The notes beneath the pieces are model-generated. The model saw nothing but the letters and a program-made list of their open reading frames with translations, was not told the DNA's origin and did no database searches. Both the position numbers and the translations under genes were made by a program. This document shows, one piece after another, positions 1 through 8,242 of a stretch of DNA of 64,000 nt. Every line of letters starts with the position of its first letter. Within the stretch, counting starts at the first letter, position 1. Source of the DNA: JAJCZZ01 sp964569085 (GTDB lineage Bacteria; Gemmatimonadota; Gemmatimonadetes; Longimicrobiales; Gaopeijiaceae); contig CAZMTA010000005.1 of assembly GCA_964569085.1 (NCBI GenBank), positions 105,839-169,838 on the forward strand. Reading direction: 5' to 3'.

Positions 1-1677
1 CGGGACTTCCTCCTCCGGGCGGTCCCGGCGGCGCTCCTCCTCCCCGTGGCCCTGCACTGGCTGGTCCTGGCGGGCCAGCCGGTGGCCGACGACGAGTCCC
101 TCTACCGGTACGGGGCGGAGCTCCTCCTCCAGGGCCGGGTGGCGGGCGAGTCCCACCCCATGCGGCTCTTCTTCGACCACGCCTTCCTGGTCAACGACGG
201 GCGCACCTTCAGCCAGTACTTCCTGGGCTGGCCGGCCTTCCTGTCGGTGGGGGTGGCCCTGGGCGCGCCCTGGCTGGTGAACCCCGTCCTCTCGGCGCTG
301 ACCGTGCCCGCCCTGTACGGCGTGGTGCGGGAGCTCTCGGACCGGCTGTGGGCCCAGGTCGTGACCGGGCTCTTCCTCCTGAGCCCCATGCTCCAGCTCC
401 TGGCCGCAACCGGGCTCAGCCACACCGCGGCCCTGTTCGCGCTGAGCTGGACCGCGTGGCTGGCCCTCCGCGCCGCCCGGGAGCCGGGGCGGGCGTGGCC
501 GGCGGCGGGGCTGGCGGTGGCCTTCTCGGTGGCCTTCTTCGTGCGGCCCCTGACGGCCCTGGGCATCGGGGCGCCCTTCCTCGTCCTCTGGGCGAGGGCG
601 TGGTGGACGGGGGGACGACGGCTCGCGCCCCTGGGCGCCTTCCTGGCCCCGGCGGCGGTGCTGGGCGCCCTCTTCCTCCTGGTGAACGCCCTCCAGACGG
701 GCTCCCCGTGGACCCCGGCCTACATGGCGTGGCAGGGCTACGCCCGGGGGAACGCCTTCCGCTTCAGCGGGCTGGACCCGGCCACCGTTCCCGAGGTGCC
801 CAACCTGGCCTTCCAGGGGCTGGGCCAGGCGCTGCGGACGGCGTCCCTGGGCCTGGTGCGCCTGGGGTACGCCCTCCTGGGATGGCCGGTGGCCTACCTC
901 TTCCTTGCGGCGGCCCTGGGGGCCGGTGGGACCGGGGTGCTGTGGGCCTCCATGGGGGCGTTCCTCCTCCTCCACCTCCCCCTCCGGGACACCGGGATCG
1001 ACACGGTGGGGCCGGTGCACTTCACCGAGCTGGCGCTCCCGGTCCTGGCGCTGACCGGCGTGGGGATGGCCCGGGCGGCGGCGTGGCTCCAGGGGCGGCT
1101 CGGAACGGCGGGAGCGGACGGGGCCGACGGAGATTCCTCGGGGGACGGCGCCGACCCCTTCGCCCACCTTCTGGGACGCCGGCTGGTCCTGGCCACCGCC
1201 GCGGCCCTCCTCCTGGGCAACCTGGTCCTGTACGCCCCGGCGCGACTCCGGGCCGTCTCGGTGGTGGGCGCCCTGGTGAGCGTCCCGAGCACGGCGCTGG
1301 AGCGGGCCGGGGTCGAGGACGCGGTGGTCTTCTCCTCGGTGCCGTGGGCGCTGGCCTGCAACCCGGCCTTCCCGGTGCCCTCCCGGCCCTTCGTCTTCTG
1401 GTGGCCGGTGAACGAGCCGGGCCTCGGCGACGACGTCCTCCACGCCAACCACCTGAGCGTCGAGGCGGACCGGGCCCTCATGGCGGAGCACTTCCCGGAC
1501 CGGACCGGGTGGCTCATGCACTGGCGGGAGAACTGCTCCCTGGCCCTGGTGCGCCTGGACGACCCGGCGGCGGAGGAGATCCCCGACGGCATCCTCCTCT
1601 CGGGGCAGCGAGGGACGCTGCGGTGGGATCCGTCCCACGCCCCGACGGGGGAGGTGCCCCCGGGATTCGCCCCGTGA
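1..1677 (+). CDS. Membrane protein, GT39/GT-C glycosyltransferase-like (5' partial)
   Basis: The frame is open from the first base, so the gene begins left of the window; 558 residues are visible. It is a polytopic membrane protein with many hydrophobic segments between about 50 and 1250 bp, followed by a soluble C-terminal part. An acidic pair followed by Glu (DDE, codons 30-32) after the first hydrophobic stretch, then a long loop and FVRPLTA-type segments, resembles the lipid-phosphate-sugar dependent GT-C/GT39 architecture. A low-complexity Gly/Asp/Ala stretch sits near 1100-1160. The stop overlaps the next start as GTGA. Neighbours (flippase-like protein, methyltransferase) suggest envelope glycan or glycolipid assembly. 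The family call is from topology and motif feel, so the sugar and acceptor are unknown. Confidence 0.6.
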   Translation, partial: RDFLLRAVPAALLLPVALHWLVLAGQPVADDESLYRYGAELLLQGRVAGESHPMRLFFDHAFLVNDGRTFSQYFLGWPAFLSVGVALGAPWLVNPVLSALTVPALYGVVRELSDRLWAQVVTGLFLLSPMLQLLAATGLSHTAALFALSWTAWLALRAAREPGRAWPAAGLAVAFSVAFFVRPLTALGIGAPFLVLWARAWWTGGRRLAPLGAFLAPAAVLGALFLLVNALQTGSPWTPAYMAWQGYARGNAFRFSGLDPATVPEVPNLAFQGLGQALRTASLGLVRLGYALLGWPVAYLFLAAALGAGGTGVLWASMGAFLLLHLPLRDTGIDTVGPVHFTELALPVLALTGVGMARAAAWLQGRLGTAGADGADGDSSGDGADPFAHLLGRRLVLATAAALLLGNLVLYAPARLRAVSVVGALVSVPSTALERAGVEDAVVFSSVPWALACNPAFPVPSRPFVFWWPVNEPGLGDDVLHANHLSVEADRALMAEHFPDRTGWLMHWRENCSLALVRLDDPAAEEIPDGILLSGQRGTLRWDPSHAPTGEVPPGFAP

Positions 1678-2330
1678 GCGACGCCCGGCGAGGGTGGGCG
1701 GGCTCCCTGGCGCTGGGGGTCGCGGTGTCGGCCCTCTTCCTCTGGCTGACGCTGCGGAAGGTGGACCTGGCCGCCGTGGGGGCGGCGCTGGCCGACGTCT
1801 CGCTCCCGGTCCTCCTCCTGACGCTCCTCACCCGGGGCTCGGCCTTCCTGGTNNNNNNNNNNNNNNNNNNNNNNNNNNNNNNNNNNNNNNNNNNNNNNNN
1901 NNNNNNNNNNNNNNNNNNNNNNNNNNNNNNNNNNNNNNNNNNNNNNNNNNNNCTCTTCCACGCGCGCTGGGCGCCGGCGGCGCTGGGCGCGACGCTCCTC
2001 TACTGGCTCACCGCCATGGGCACCGTCCGGGTGGTCATGGCCGCCTTCGGCCTCGACCTCCCCTGGTACGCGCCGGTGCTGGTGGTGGCGGTGACCGCCC
2101 TGGGGACCGCGCTGCCCTCCTCGCCCGCCTTCGTGGGCACCTACCACTACTTCTCGGCCCTGGGCGTCTCCTTCCTGGGCGTGGACCAGGCCACGGCGGC
2201 CTCCTTCGCCATCGTGGCCCACGCCGCCGCCTTCGTGCCCTTCACGCTGGTGGGGATGGCCGTCTTCGCGGGCTCCATCCGGGTGTGGGCCCGGGGAGGG
2301 GGCGAGGACGGGGAGGCGGCCCCGCCGTGA
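1674..2330 (+). CDS. UPF0104 / LPG_synthase_TM family membrane protein, interrupted by assembly gap
   Basis: GTG start overlaps the upstream stop (GTGA). The N-terminal segment (LWLTLRKVDLAAV) and the C-terminal segment with GTALPSSPAFVGTYHYFS are typical of the lysylphosphatidylglycerol-synthase transmembrane region family (PF03706), whose members include lipid flippases and AglD-like proteins. One hundred N occupy 1853-1952. The two sides happen to be in the same frame across the gap, but the protein would be only 218 residues against about 300 or more in the family, so the true gap is probably longer than 100 bases. The likely role is lipid or lipid-linked sugar handling in the inner membrane beside the upstream GT-C-like gene. 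Confidence 0.75.
   Translation: MSDARRGWAGSLALGVAVSALFLWLTLRKVDLAAVGAALADVSLPVLLLTLLTRGSAFLXXXXXXXXXXXXXXXXXXXXXXXXXXXXXXXXXXLFHARWAPAALGATLLYWLTAMGTVRVVMAAFGLDLPWYAPVLVVAVTALGTALPSSPAFVGTYHYFSALGVSFLGVDQATAASFAIVAHAAAFVPFTLVGMAVFAGSIRVWARGGGEDGEAAPP
1853..1952. other. Assembly gap of exactly 100 N
   Basis: A run of 100 N inside the UPF0104 gene. A round 100 is the usual placeholder for a gap of unknown size, so distances across this point should not be trusted. Confidence 0.98.
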
Positions 2331-3205
2331 GCGGCGACGCCGGGACCTGCATGGTCTGCGCCGGCCCCCTGGAGACGCTGGGGCCCAAGGACGGCGGGAC
2401 GTACGCCGCGTGCGGCGCGTGCGGCGCGGTCCAGCTCGTGCCGGTGCCGGATCCGGCCGAGCTCGACGAGCTCTACCGCTCGTCCTACCACGACGACGGG
2501 CACTACCACCAGGACCCCGACGAGCACCTGGCCCAGCGCCGCCGCGTGTGCGAGCAGGTGGCCGACGTGGCCTCGGCCGCGCTCCCCGAGGGGCGTGCGG
2601 TGGTGGAGATTGGCGCGGGATGGGGGAACCTGGGGGTGGTCCTGGCCGAGCGCGGCGTGCCGTGGGTGGGCCTGGAGCCCAACCCGGTCCTGGTGGAGGC
2701 GGGGCGCTCCCGGGGGGTGGACCTGCGGGAGGGCGACCTGGCCGCCCTGGAGGCCGACGCGGCGCTCCGGGCGGAGGTGGGGGTCCTGGTCTCCATGGCC
2801 GTCTACGAGCACCTGGCGCGTCCCGGCGAGGAGCTGGCCCGCATGGCCGCGCTGCTGCCCCCCGGCGGCGCCGTGGTCATCCAGGCCCCCACCGCCGGCA
2901 TCCCCCGGGTGGGCGGGCGCTGGGCCCGTCGGCTGCGGCCCGGGCGCGAGCTCCCGGGCTTCTTCGGGAGCCTGGCCGCGCCGTGGCACGTCTGCCTCCC
3001 CACGCCCCGGAGCCTGGCGGTGCAGGCGGGGCGGTGCGGGCTCGAGGTCCGGGCGGTTCACGTCTCCCGCTCCGGACGGGCGCCCGACGCCCGCCGCGTG
3101 CTCCAGGCGGCCAACGAGTGGGTGGGGCGCGGGGGACGCGCGCTCTTCGGCCCGGGCTGGCCCCTGGCCATGGCCCACGTCTTCGTGCTGGGACCCGAGG
3201 GCTAG
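2327..3205 (+). CDS. SAM-dependent methyltransferase with N-terminal zinc ribbon
   Basis: GTG start overlaps the upstream stop as GTGA; 292 residues. Cys8-x2-Cys11 and Cys29-x2-Cys32 form a probable zinc ribbon. A class I Rossmann methyltransferase follows, with motif I VVEIGAGWG near residue 92 and a later SMAVYEHLARPGEEL segment like motifs around the acidic post-II/IV region. This arrangement (zinc ribbon plus Methyltransf_23) is common in enzymes modifying sugars in O-antigen and other glycan clusters, which fits the neighbouring GT-C-like and flippase-like genes. It ends at 3205, immediately against the stop of the convergent ATP-grasp gene at 3206. Substrate cannot be read from sequence. 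Confidence 0.8.
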   Translation: MSGDAGTCMVCAGPLETLGPKDGGTYAACGACGAVQLVPVPDPAELDELYRSSYHDDGHYHQDPDEHLAQRRRVCEQVADVASAALPEGRAVVEIGAGWGNLGVVLAERGVPWVGLEPNPVLVEAGRSRGVDLREGDLAALEADAALRAEVGVLVSMAVYEHLARPGEELARMAALLPPGGAVVIQAPTAGIPRVGGRWARRLRPGRELPGFFGSLAAPWHVCLPTPRSLAVQAGRCGLEVRAVHVSRSGRAPDARRVLQAANEWVGRGGRALFGPGWPLAMAHVFVLGPEG

Positions 3206-4234
3206 TCAGCCCCGCGCCGGGCGCTCCAGCAGGGGCTCCACGTCGATCTGGCGGTGGAGCCGGACCCCGATCTCCGGGCCGTCGGGCGCGACGGCGTCCC
3301 CGATCTCCCAGCCGGTGAGGGCGCGGAAGGCCGCCAGGGGGAGGTTCACCCCGGCCTCGGTGTAGAGCCACGGCCGGCCGGCGGGACGGGGGTTCACCTC
3401 GGTGACCCGGGGCACCCCGGCGACGTCCCCCCGCAGGTCCACGCTGTAGAGGCCGGTGGCCGCGGGGTCGAGGGCGTCCACCGCCCGGCGGGCCGCTTCG
3501 GCGAAGGGGGGGAGGTCCACGGTCTCGCAGCGGCTCACCTGCCCGGTGATCCCGCTCACCGAGACCTTGGACAGGAAGTAGGCCAGACGCTCCATGGAGG
3601 CGGCGGCCAGGAGCTCGCCGTCCCGGTAGAGCCCGGTCCAGTTCACGTTCCGGCCCGGGAGGAACTCCTGGACCATCCAGGGCGCGTCCAGCCCCCGTCG
3701 CCGCCAGAACTCCATCCATGCCCGTCCCTCCTCCACGCCGTCCACCCGGAGGCTGCCCTGGCCGCTGGTCCCGGTGGCGGGCCGGAGCCAGACCGGCGGC
3801 GGCACCCGCTCCAGCGCCACGGCGAGCCCTTCGGGGCCCTCCACCCGGGCCGTGGCCGGGACGAGGGCGTCGGGGAGGGCCGCCGCGGTGCGCTCCTTGT
3901 CCAGGATCACCCGGCCGCAGCCGAAGGGGACCGGCGTGGGACAGGCCGGGACCCGGTCGATGCCCACCAGGGCCTCCACCTCGGCGTCCAGCGACACGAA
4001 GAGGAAGTCGGCGTCGGCGGCGGCCTCGTCCAGGGCGTCGGCGTAGGCCTCGGGGTCCTCGCCGGCCGGCGGGAGGGCGATCACCTCCTGGCAGATCCGC
4101 GCCGCCATGGCGCGGCCGTGCTCCGCGGCGTCCGCCCCCACGACGTCGAGGCCCGGGTCGCGCCGCAGGCTCCGGGCGATGTCCAGCCCCGGGGAGCTGG
4201 CGGCGGCGGTGACCAGGACGCGGGGACGGCTCAC
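3206..4234 (-). CDS. ATP-grasp family ligase (CarB-like)
   Basis: 342 residues; the GTG start overlaps the ComA-ComB stop (GTGA). ATP-grasp features are visible: N-terminal Rossmann-like VLVTAAASSPG, the LDKERTA segment before the ATP-grasp core, VWLRPATGTSGQGS (glycine-rich loop), VQEFLPG, and the magnesium-binding end VTEVNPRPAG. Family members usually join a carboxylate to an amine or other nucleophile through an acyl-phosphate. Tight coupling to a sulfolactate-forming enzyme suggests, as inference, that the carboxylate of sulfolactate or a derivative is activated here. The alternative is an unrelated carboxylate-amine ligase acting on a glycan or peptide. The ligase fold is well supported; the substrate is not. 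Confidence 0.8.
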   Translation of the reverse strand: MSRPRVLVTAAASSPGLDIARSLRRDPGLDVVGADAAEHGRAMAARICQEVIALPPAGEDPEAYADALDEAAADADFLFVSLDAEVEALVGIDRVPACPTPVPFGCGRVILDKERTAAALPDALVPATARVEGPEGLAVALERVPPPVWLRPATGTSGQGSLRVDGVEEGRAWMEFWRRRGLDAPWMVQEFLPGRNVNWTGLYRDGELLAAASMERLAYFLSKVSVSGITGQVSRCETVDLPPFAEAARRAVDALDPAATGLYSVDLRGDVAGVPRVTEVNPRPAGRPWLYTEAGVNLPLAAFRALTGWEIGDAVAPDGPEIGVRLHRQIDVEPLLERPARG

Positions 4235-5712
4235 CCGTGGGCCTCCAGGGGGACCAGCTCCCCGTCCTCGAGGACGGGGACCACCTCGTACAGGTCCACC
4301 CGGGAGCAGAGCGTCACGTCGTCCGAGTAGCCCAGCGAGACCAGGTTGCGCCCCGAGTCGCTGGCGAAGAAGTCGGCCTGGAGGGCGGAGGTCTGGGGGA
4401 GGGGCGGTCCGTGGAGGTGCACGCCCGGGCCCATGCTCCGGAAGATGAGGCCCGCCGTGAGCGCGTCCTCGGGGGCCTCCTGGTTGTTGCGCCCCGCCAT
4501 GAGGAGCGTGATGGGCACCCCGGCCGCCCGGGCCTCCTCCACCGCCGCCCGGGCCACGGCTCCGGCGTTGAGCGTCGTGCCCACCAGGAGCGTGCCCTCG
4601 GGGTGGGCGGCCGCCAGGAGGCACTCGATGCCGTTGGTGGTGGTGAGCGTCAGCGTCCGGCCCCGGTACGCCCGGGCCAGGAGCTCGGTGGGGCTGTTGC
4701 CGTGGTCGCAGTGGGGGAGCTTGCGCCCCCCCCGCTCCCCGGCGGTGACGTCGCCGACGCACTCGTCCACCCGCGCCACCGGCCGCACCGCCCGCATGCC
4801 GCCGGCCAGCGCGGTCACGATCATGGCGCTGGCGCGGAGCGCGTCGATGAGGACCACGACGCCCCCCCGCTCCCGGGCCGCCAGCGCGCCGTGGGCGCCG
4901 ACCTCGGTGTACACGTCGACCCCGGAGAGGTGGAACTCGGCGAAGGTGTCGCCCCGGAGCCCGCCCCGGAGGGTGGCCAGGGGGATGGCGTCGGCCGGGG
5001 CCACGTTCCCCAGGCTCACCTGGGGCCCGAAGGCGCGGATGAGCCAGAGCTGCTGGGACTTCCGGGGGGCCTCGAAGACCAGCCGGTCCTCGCCGATGGA
5101 CTCCACCAGGCGGGTGATGAGCTCCCGGTTGGGGCGCCCCTGGGCGTCGTAGATGCCCGACGTCCCGGCCTCCCGGGCCTCCAGGACCACGCGCTCCGCC
5201 CCGGCCTCCAGCTCCCGGAGCGCCATGTCCACCCGCTCCTCCAGCGTGAGGCGGGCGTCCTCGTCGGGGTCCTTCCGCCCGACCTCGCTCCAGACCCCGA
5301 AGCCGGCGTCCCGGACCCGCCCCACCAGGGCCACCTTCTCGGCCTCGTCCATGGGGTGGACCCCGTTGGAGACCTCCACCAGGTCGAGGCCGAGGTCGGC
5401 GGCCTCCTCCAGGAAGGCGTCCACCACGCCCTGGGCGTAGGCGATCTCCAGGATCGTCCCGCCGGTGCAGCAGCGGATCCCCGCCTCCCGGTAGAGCGCC
5501 AGCTTCTCCCGCAGGACGTCGCCGGGGGTCAGGCGCGCCGTGCCCCACCCCAGCTTGACCACGTCGATCCAGGCGCCGGCGGTGCGGGTCAGGTCCGCCA
5601 CCTCGGCGGGGCCCAGACCCCGGTCCAGCACCGAGGTGAGGCCGCGGGAGCGGGGCTTGGCCTGGAGGCCCGGCGCGTCCAGGGCCCCGAAGGCCGGTCC
5701 GTCGGGGCTCAC
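4231..5712 (-). CDS. comA/comB: Fused phosphosulfolactate synthase (ComA) and 2-phosphosulfolactate phosphatase (ComB)
   Basis: 493 residues with two complete enzymes. Residues about 21-262 match ComA: RGLTSVLDRGLG, DVVKLGWGTARL, CTGGT, EVGRKDPD, EAPRKSQQ and the end ETLRRGLRGDTF-like segment (here TLRGGLRGDTF). ComA adds sulfite to phosphoenolpyruvate giving (R)-phosphosulfolactate. Residues about 265-493 match ComB: VVVLIDALRASAMIVTAL, CDHGNSPTEL, LTTTNGIECL, LLMAGRNNQEAPED, AGLIFRS. ComB removes the phosphate, giving sulfolactate. The two halves abut with almost no linker. In archaea they are separate genes for coenzyme M synthesis. I see no ComC, ComD or ComE here. GTG start overlaps the GT2 stop and the stop overlaps the ATP-grasp start (both GTGA), so the three are probably co-translated. 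Confidence 0.92.
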   Translation of the reverse strand: MSPDGPAFGALDAPGLQAKPRSRGLTSVLDRGLGPAEVADLTRTAGAWIDVVKLGWGTARLTPGDVLREKLALYREAGIRCCTGGTILEIAYAQGVVDAFLEEAADLGLDLVEVSNGVHPMDEAEKVALVGRVRDAGFGVWSEVGRKDPDEDARLTLEERVDMALRELEAGAERVVLEAREAGTSGIYDAQGRPNRELITRLVESIGEDRLVFEAPRKSQQLWLIRAFGPQVSLGNVAPADAIPLATLRGGLRGDTFAEFHLSGVDVYTEVGAHGALAARERGGVVVLIDALRASAMIVTALAGGMRAVRPVARVDECVGDVTAGERGGRKLPHCDHGNSPTELLARAYRGRTLTLTTTNGIECLLAAAHPEGTLLVGTTLNAGAVARAAVEEARAAGVPITLLMAGRNNQEAPEDALTAGLIFRSMGPGVHLHGPPLPQTSALQADFFASDSGRNLVSLGYSDDVTLCSRVDLYEVVPVLEDGELVPLEAHG

Positions 5713-6491
5713 GACGACCGCTCCGGGATCCGGGGCGCGTGGGCGGTGGACAGCCCCCCCGCGATGACCTCGCCGCGGTAGCGCGTCACCGACGCCTTCC
5801 CCACCCACACGTCCCGGAGCGCCCGGAGGATGGAGGAGGGGCGAACCGCCTTGGACGTCCCGTGGGCCCGGCCCCGGGCGGCGAACGGGGCCTCGCCGAT
5901 GCGGAGGCGCGGCTTGCGCAGCACGGCCTTGGCCAGGAGCTCGGCCACGTAGGCGTGGCCCCCGGAGCGCACCTCGATCCCCTTGAAGGCCCAGGCCCGG
6001 TACATCTTCATGCCGTTCAGGTACCGGTAGTCGAAGCCGTAGAGGAAGTTGGCCACCCAGGTGAAGGCGTTGGAGGCCAGCCGCCGGCGGATGGGCCGGA
6101 TGACCGGGTTCTGGAGGTAGCCCAGGATGACGTCGTGGTCCTCCCGCATCTCCATGAAGTTCTCGATGGAGTCGAAGAGGAACTCGTTGTCCCCGGGGAT
6201 GACGGTGATCCAGGTGTCGGGATCGAGGCGCTCGTAGGCTTCGAGGACCGACCGGCCGAGCCCCAGGTTCTCCGGGTTGCGGTGCATGCGCACCCGGGCG
6301 TCGGCGGCGCACAGCTCCTCCATCCGGGCCGCGGTGCCGTCGCTGGAGCCGTCGTCGATGAGGAGGACCTCCACCGGCATGGGGAGCCGGTCCGCCACCT
6401 CGAGGACGTCGGCCACCGTCTCGCCCACGGCCCCCTCCTCGTTGAGGCAGGGGATGATGACGGTGAGGAGCTCGTCCGGAGCTTCGGACAC
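5709..6491 (-). CDS. Family 2 glycosyltransferase (DPM1/WcaA-like)
   Basis: 260 residues from a GTG start; an in-frame ATG at 6575 is a possible longer start, but homology-like sequence only begins at LLTVIIPCLNEEG. GT-A motifs are clear: VIIPCLNEE, LLIDDGSSDGTA, RNPENLGLGRS and PGDNEF in the place of the metal-binding DxD region. There is no obvious C-terminal membrane anchor. Enzymes of this type move sugars from nucleotide donors to polyprenyl phosphate or other acceptors. It is the first gene of a three-gene unit with ComA-ComB and ATP-grasp, linking sulfolactate formation to glycan or glycolipid synthesis by position only. Confidence 0.85.
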   Translation of the reverse strand: MSEAPDELLTVIIPCLNEEGAVGETVADVLEVADRLPMPVEVLLIDDGSSDGTAARMEELCAADARVRMHRNPENLGLGRSVLEAYERLDPDTWITVIPGDNEFLFDSIENFMEMREDHDVILGYLQNPVIRPIRRRLASNAFTWVANFLYGFDYRYLNGMKMYRAWAFKGIEVRSGGHAYVAELLAKAVLRKPRLRIGEAPFAARGRAHGTSKAVRPSSILRALRDVWVGKASVTRYRGEVIAGGLSTAHAPRIPERSS

Positions 6492-6641
6492 GGGTGCGTT
6501 CCCGGGGAGAGGGACGTCGGCGCGGCGCGCGGGGATGGCGCTCCCAAAGTGCCAGGGGCGCGGAACGGGACGCAAGAAAGGGGGCGGGGCCGGGGCGCCC
6601 GTCGTCCGGGGCGGACCCTCGTCCCGGCGGCGGGGTGGGCC

Positions 6642-6647
6642 TATTCT
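6642..6647 (+). promoter_or_regulatory. Possible -10 element TATTCT
   Basis: TATTCT lies 75 bases before the amidohydrolase start, in the 230-base divergent region 6492-6721, and is the only AT-containing hexamer there of this kind. No convincing -35 is seen. The rest of the region is plain GC-rich sequence. Confidence 0.3.
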
Positions 6648-6721
6648 CCGGGCCCCGGCTCGCCGCAGCCGGGGCGTGCGCCCGGGTCTCCGGCCCGCCG
6701 TCCCTCCGACCCCCTCGTGCC

Positions 6722-8242
6722 ATGACCGCGCTCCCCACCGCCTTCCGCCGCCCGGCCCTCCTCCTCGCCGCCGGGGTCGCCCTCCTCACGGGGGGCGCGG
6801 GCACCGCCATGCCGGCCGCGGCCCAGGAGATGGCCGGGGGCGACCTGGTGGTGGTGGGCGGCGTCCTGTGGGACGGGACCGGCGAGGGCGCCCGGCCCAA
6901 CCCGGGCATCCTGGTGCGCAACGCGACCATCCTGGCGGTGGGCGGCCCGGCCTTCGCCACGGGGGAGGCGGGGAACGCCGCCGCCGCGGTGGCGGCCCGC
7001 GCCCGCGCCGCCGGGGCCCGCCTCCTGGAGCTCCCCGACGACGCCTTCGTCCTGCCGGGCCTCTTCGACCTCCACGCCCACTACGCCGTGGACCTCTTCG
7101 GCGAGGGTCGCGTGGACGAGTACACGGTGAACCCCGTGCTCTTCCTGGCCAACGGGGTGACGAGCACCTTCCCCGCCGGCGAGGTCGATCCGGCGGAGGC
7201 GGCCCGGGGGCGCGCCCGCATCGCCCGGGGGGAGATCCCGGGCCCCCGGGTCTTCGCGTCCGGACCGTACTGGGGCACGGCGCGTCCCGGGTGGGACGAC
7301 GCCGCCATGACCCCCGACTCGGTGCGGGCCGAGGCGGCATGGTGGGCCGGTCGGGGGGTGCGGGGCTTCAAGGCCAAGAACATCGGCCCGGAGCAGCTCG
7401 CGGCGCTGGTGGAGGTGGCCCACGAGCACGGCCTGACCGTGACCGGACACCTGGGCTCGGGCTTCCGGGGGAGCGTGAACCCGCGGGACGCCCTCCTCCT
7501 GGGCATCGACCGGGTGGAGCACTTCCTGGGCGGCGACGTGCTTCCCGGGGACCGTCCGGCCTATACCTCCCTGGAGGCCCTGGACATGGACGATCCGGCC
7601 ACCGAGGCGGCGATCCGTCGGCAGGCGCGCCTCTTCGTGGAGCGGGGCGCGTACTTCGACGCGACGCTGACCGCCTACGGCTACTACGCCGACCGGGAGC
7701 CCGCGGTCTTCGGGTACTGGGCCGACGAGATGGGCTTCCTCACGCCCTACGCCCGCTCGGTGGTGGAGGCCCGGCTGCCCCGGGAGCCGGTGGAGCAGTT
7801 CCGGAAGATCTACTACGTGAAGCGGGAGACGGTGAAGGCGTTCCACGACGCCGGGGGCGCGGACCGGCTCACCGTGGGCACCGACCACCCGAGCTGGGGC
7901 GAGTACTGGTCGGGCTTCGGCATCCACCGGGAGCTCCACGCCATGACGCTGTCCGGCATCCCCGCGGCCACGGCGCTCCAGGCAGCCACCCGCAACGCCG
8001 CCCGGGCGCTGAACGCCGGGGAGCGCCTCGGCACGGTGGAGGCGGGCAAGTACGCCGACCTGTACGTGGTGCGGGGGAACCCCCTGGAGGACATCCGGGC
8101 CACCCGGGACGGCCTCTGGGTGGTGCGGGCCGGGAGGGTCCACGATCCCGCCGCGCTCCTGGAGTCGGTGCGGGGGCGGATGGGCCCGGCCTCCGAGGCC
8201 GAGGCCGACTGGTGGAAGGGCGACCTGAGGCTGGGCCGATGA
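6722..8242 (+). CDS. Secreted metal-dependent amidohydrolase (imidazolonepropionase-like)
   Basis: 506 residues with an N-terminal signal peptide (hydrophobic LLLAAGVALLTGG, AAAQ cleavage-like end). The amidohydrolase metal motif HxH is at His118-Ala-His120 (LFDLHAHY). Later family landmarks are KAKNIGPEQL in the position of the metal-bridging Lys region, TGHLGSG, EHFLGGD and GTDHPSWGEY with Asp388. The C-terminal GKYADLYVVRGNPLEDI is the returning beta-sandwich typical of the family. Exported members of this group are abundant in Gemmatimonadota and are thought to act on peptides or cyclic amides; the substrate is unknown. The next gene starts inside the stop codon (ATGA). Confidence 0.85.
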   Translation: MTALPTAFRRPALLLAAGVALLTGGAGTAMPAAAQEMAGGDLVVVGGVLWDGTGEGARPNPGILVRNATILAVGGPAFATGEAGNAAAAVAARARAAGARLLELPDDAFVLPGLFDLHAHYAVDLFGEGRVDEYTVNPVLFLANGVTSTFPAGEVDPAEAARGRARIARGEIPGPRVFASGPYWGTARPGWDDAAMTPDSVRAEAAWWAGRGVRGFKAKNIGPEQLAALVEVAHEHGLTVTGHLGSGFRGSVNPRDALLLGIDRVEHFLGGDVLPGDRPAYTSLEALDMDDPATEAAIRRQARLFVERGAYFDATLTAYGYYADREPAVFGYWADEMGFLTPYARSVVEARLPREPVEQFRKIYYVKRETVKAFHDAGGADRLTVGTDHPSWGEYWSGFGIHRELHAMTLSGIPAATALQAATRNAARALNAGERLGTVEAGKYADLYVVRGNPLEDIRATRDGLWVVRAGRVHDPAALLESVRGRMGPASEAEADWWKGDLRLGR

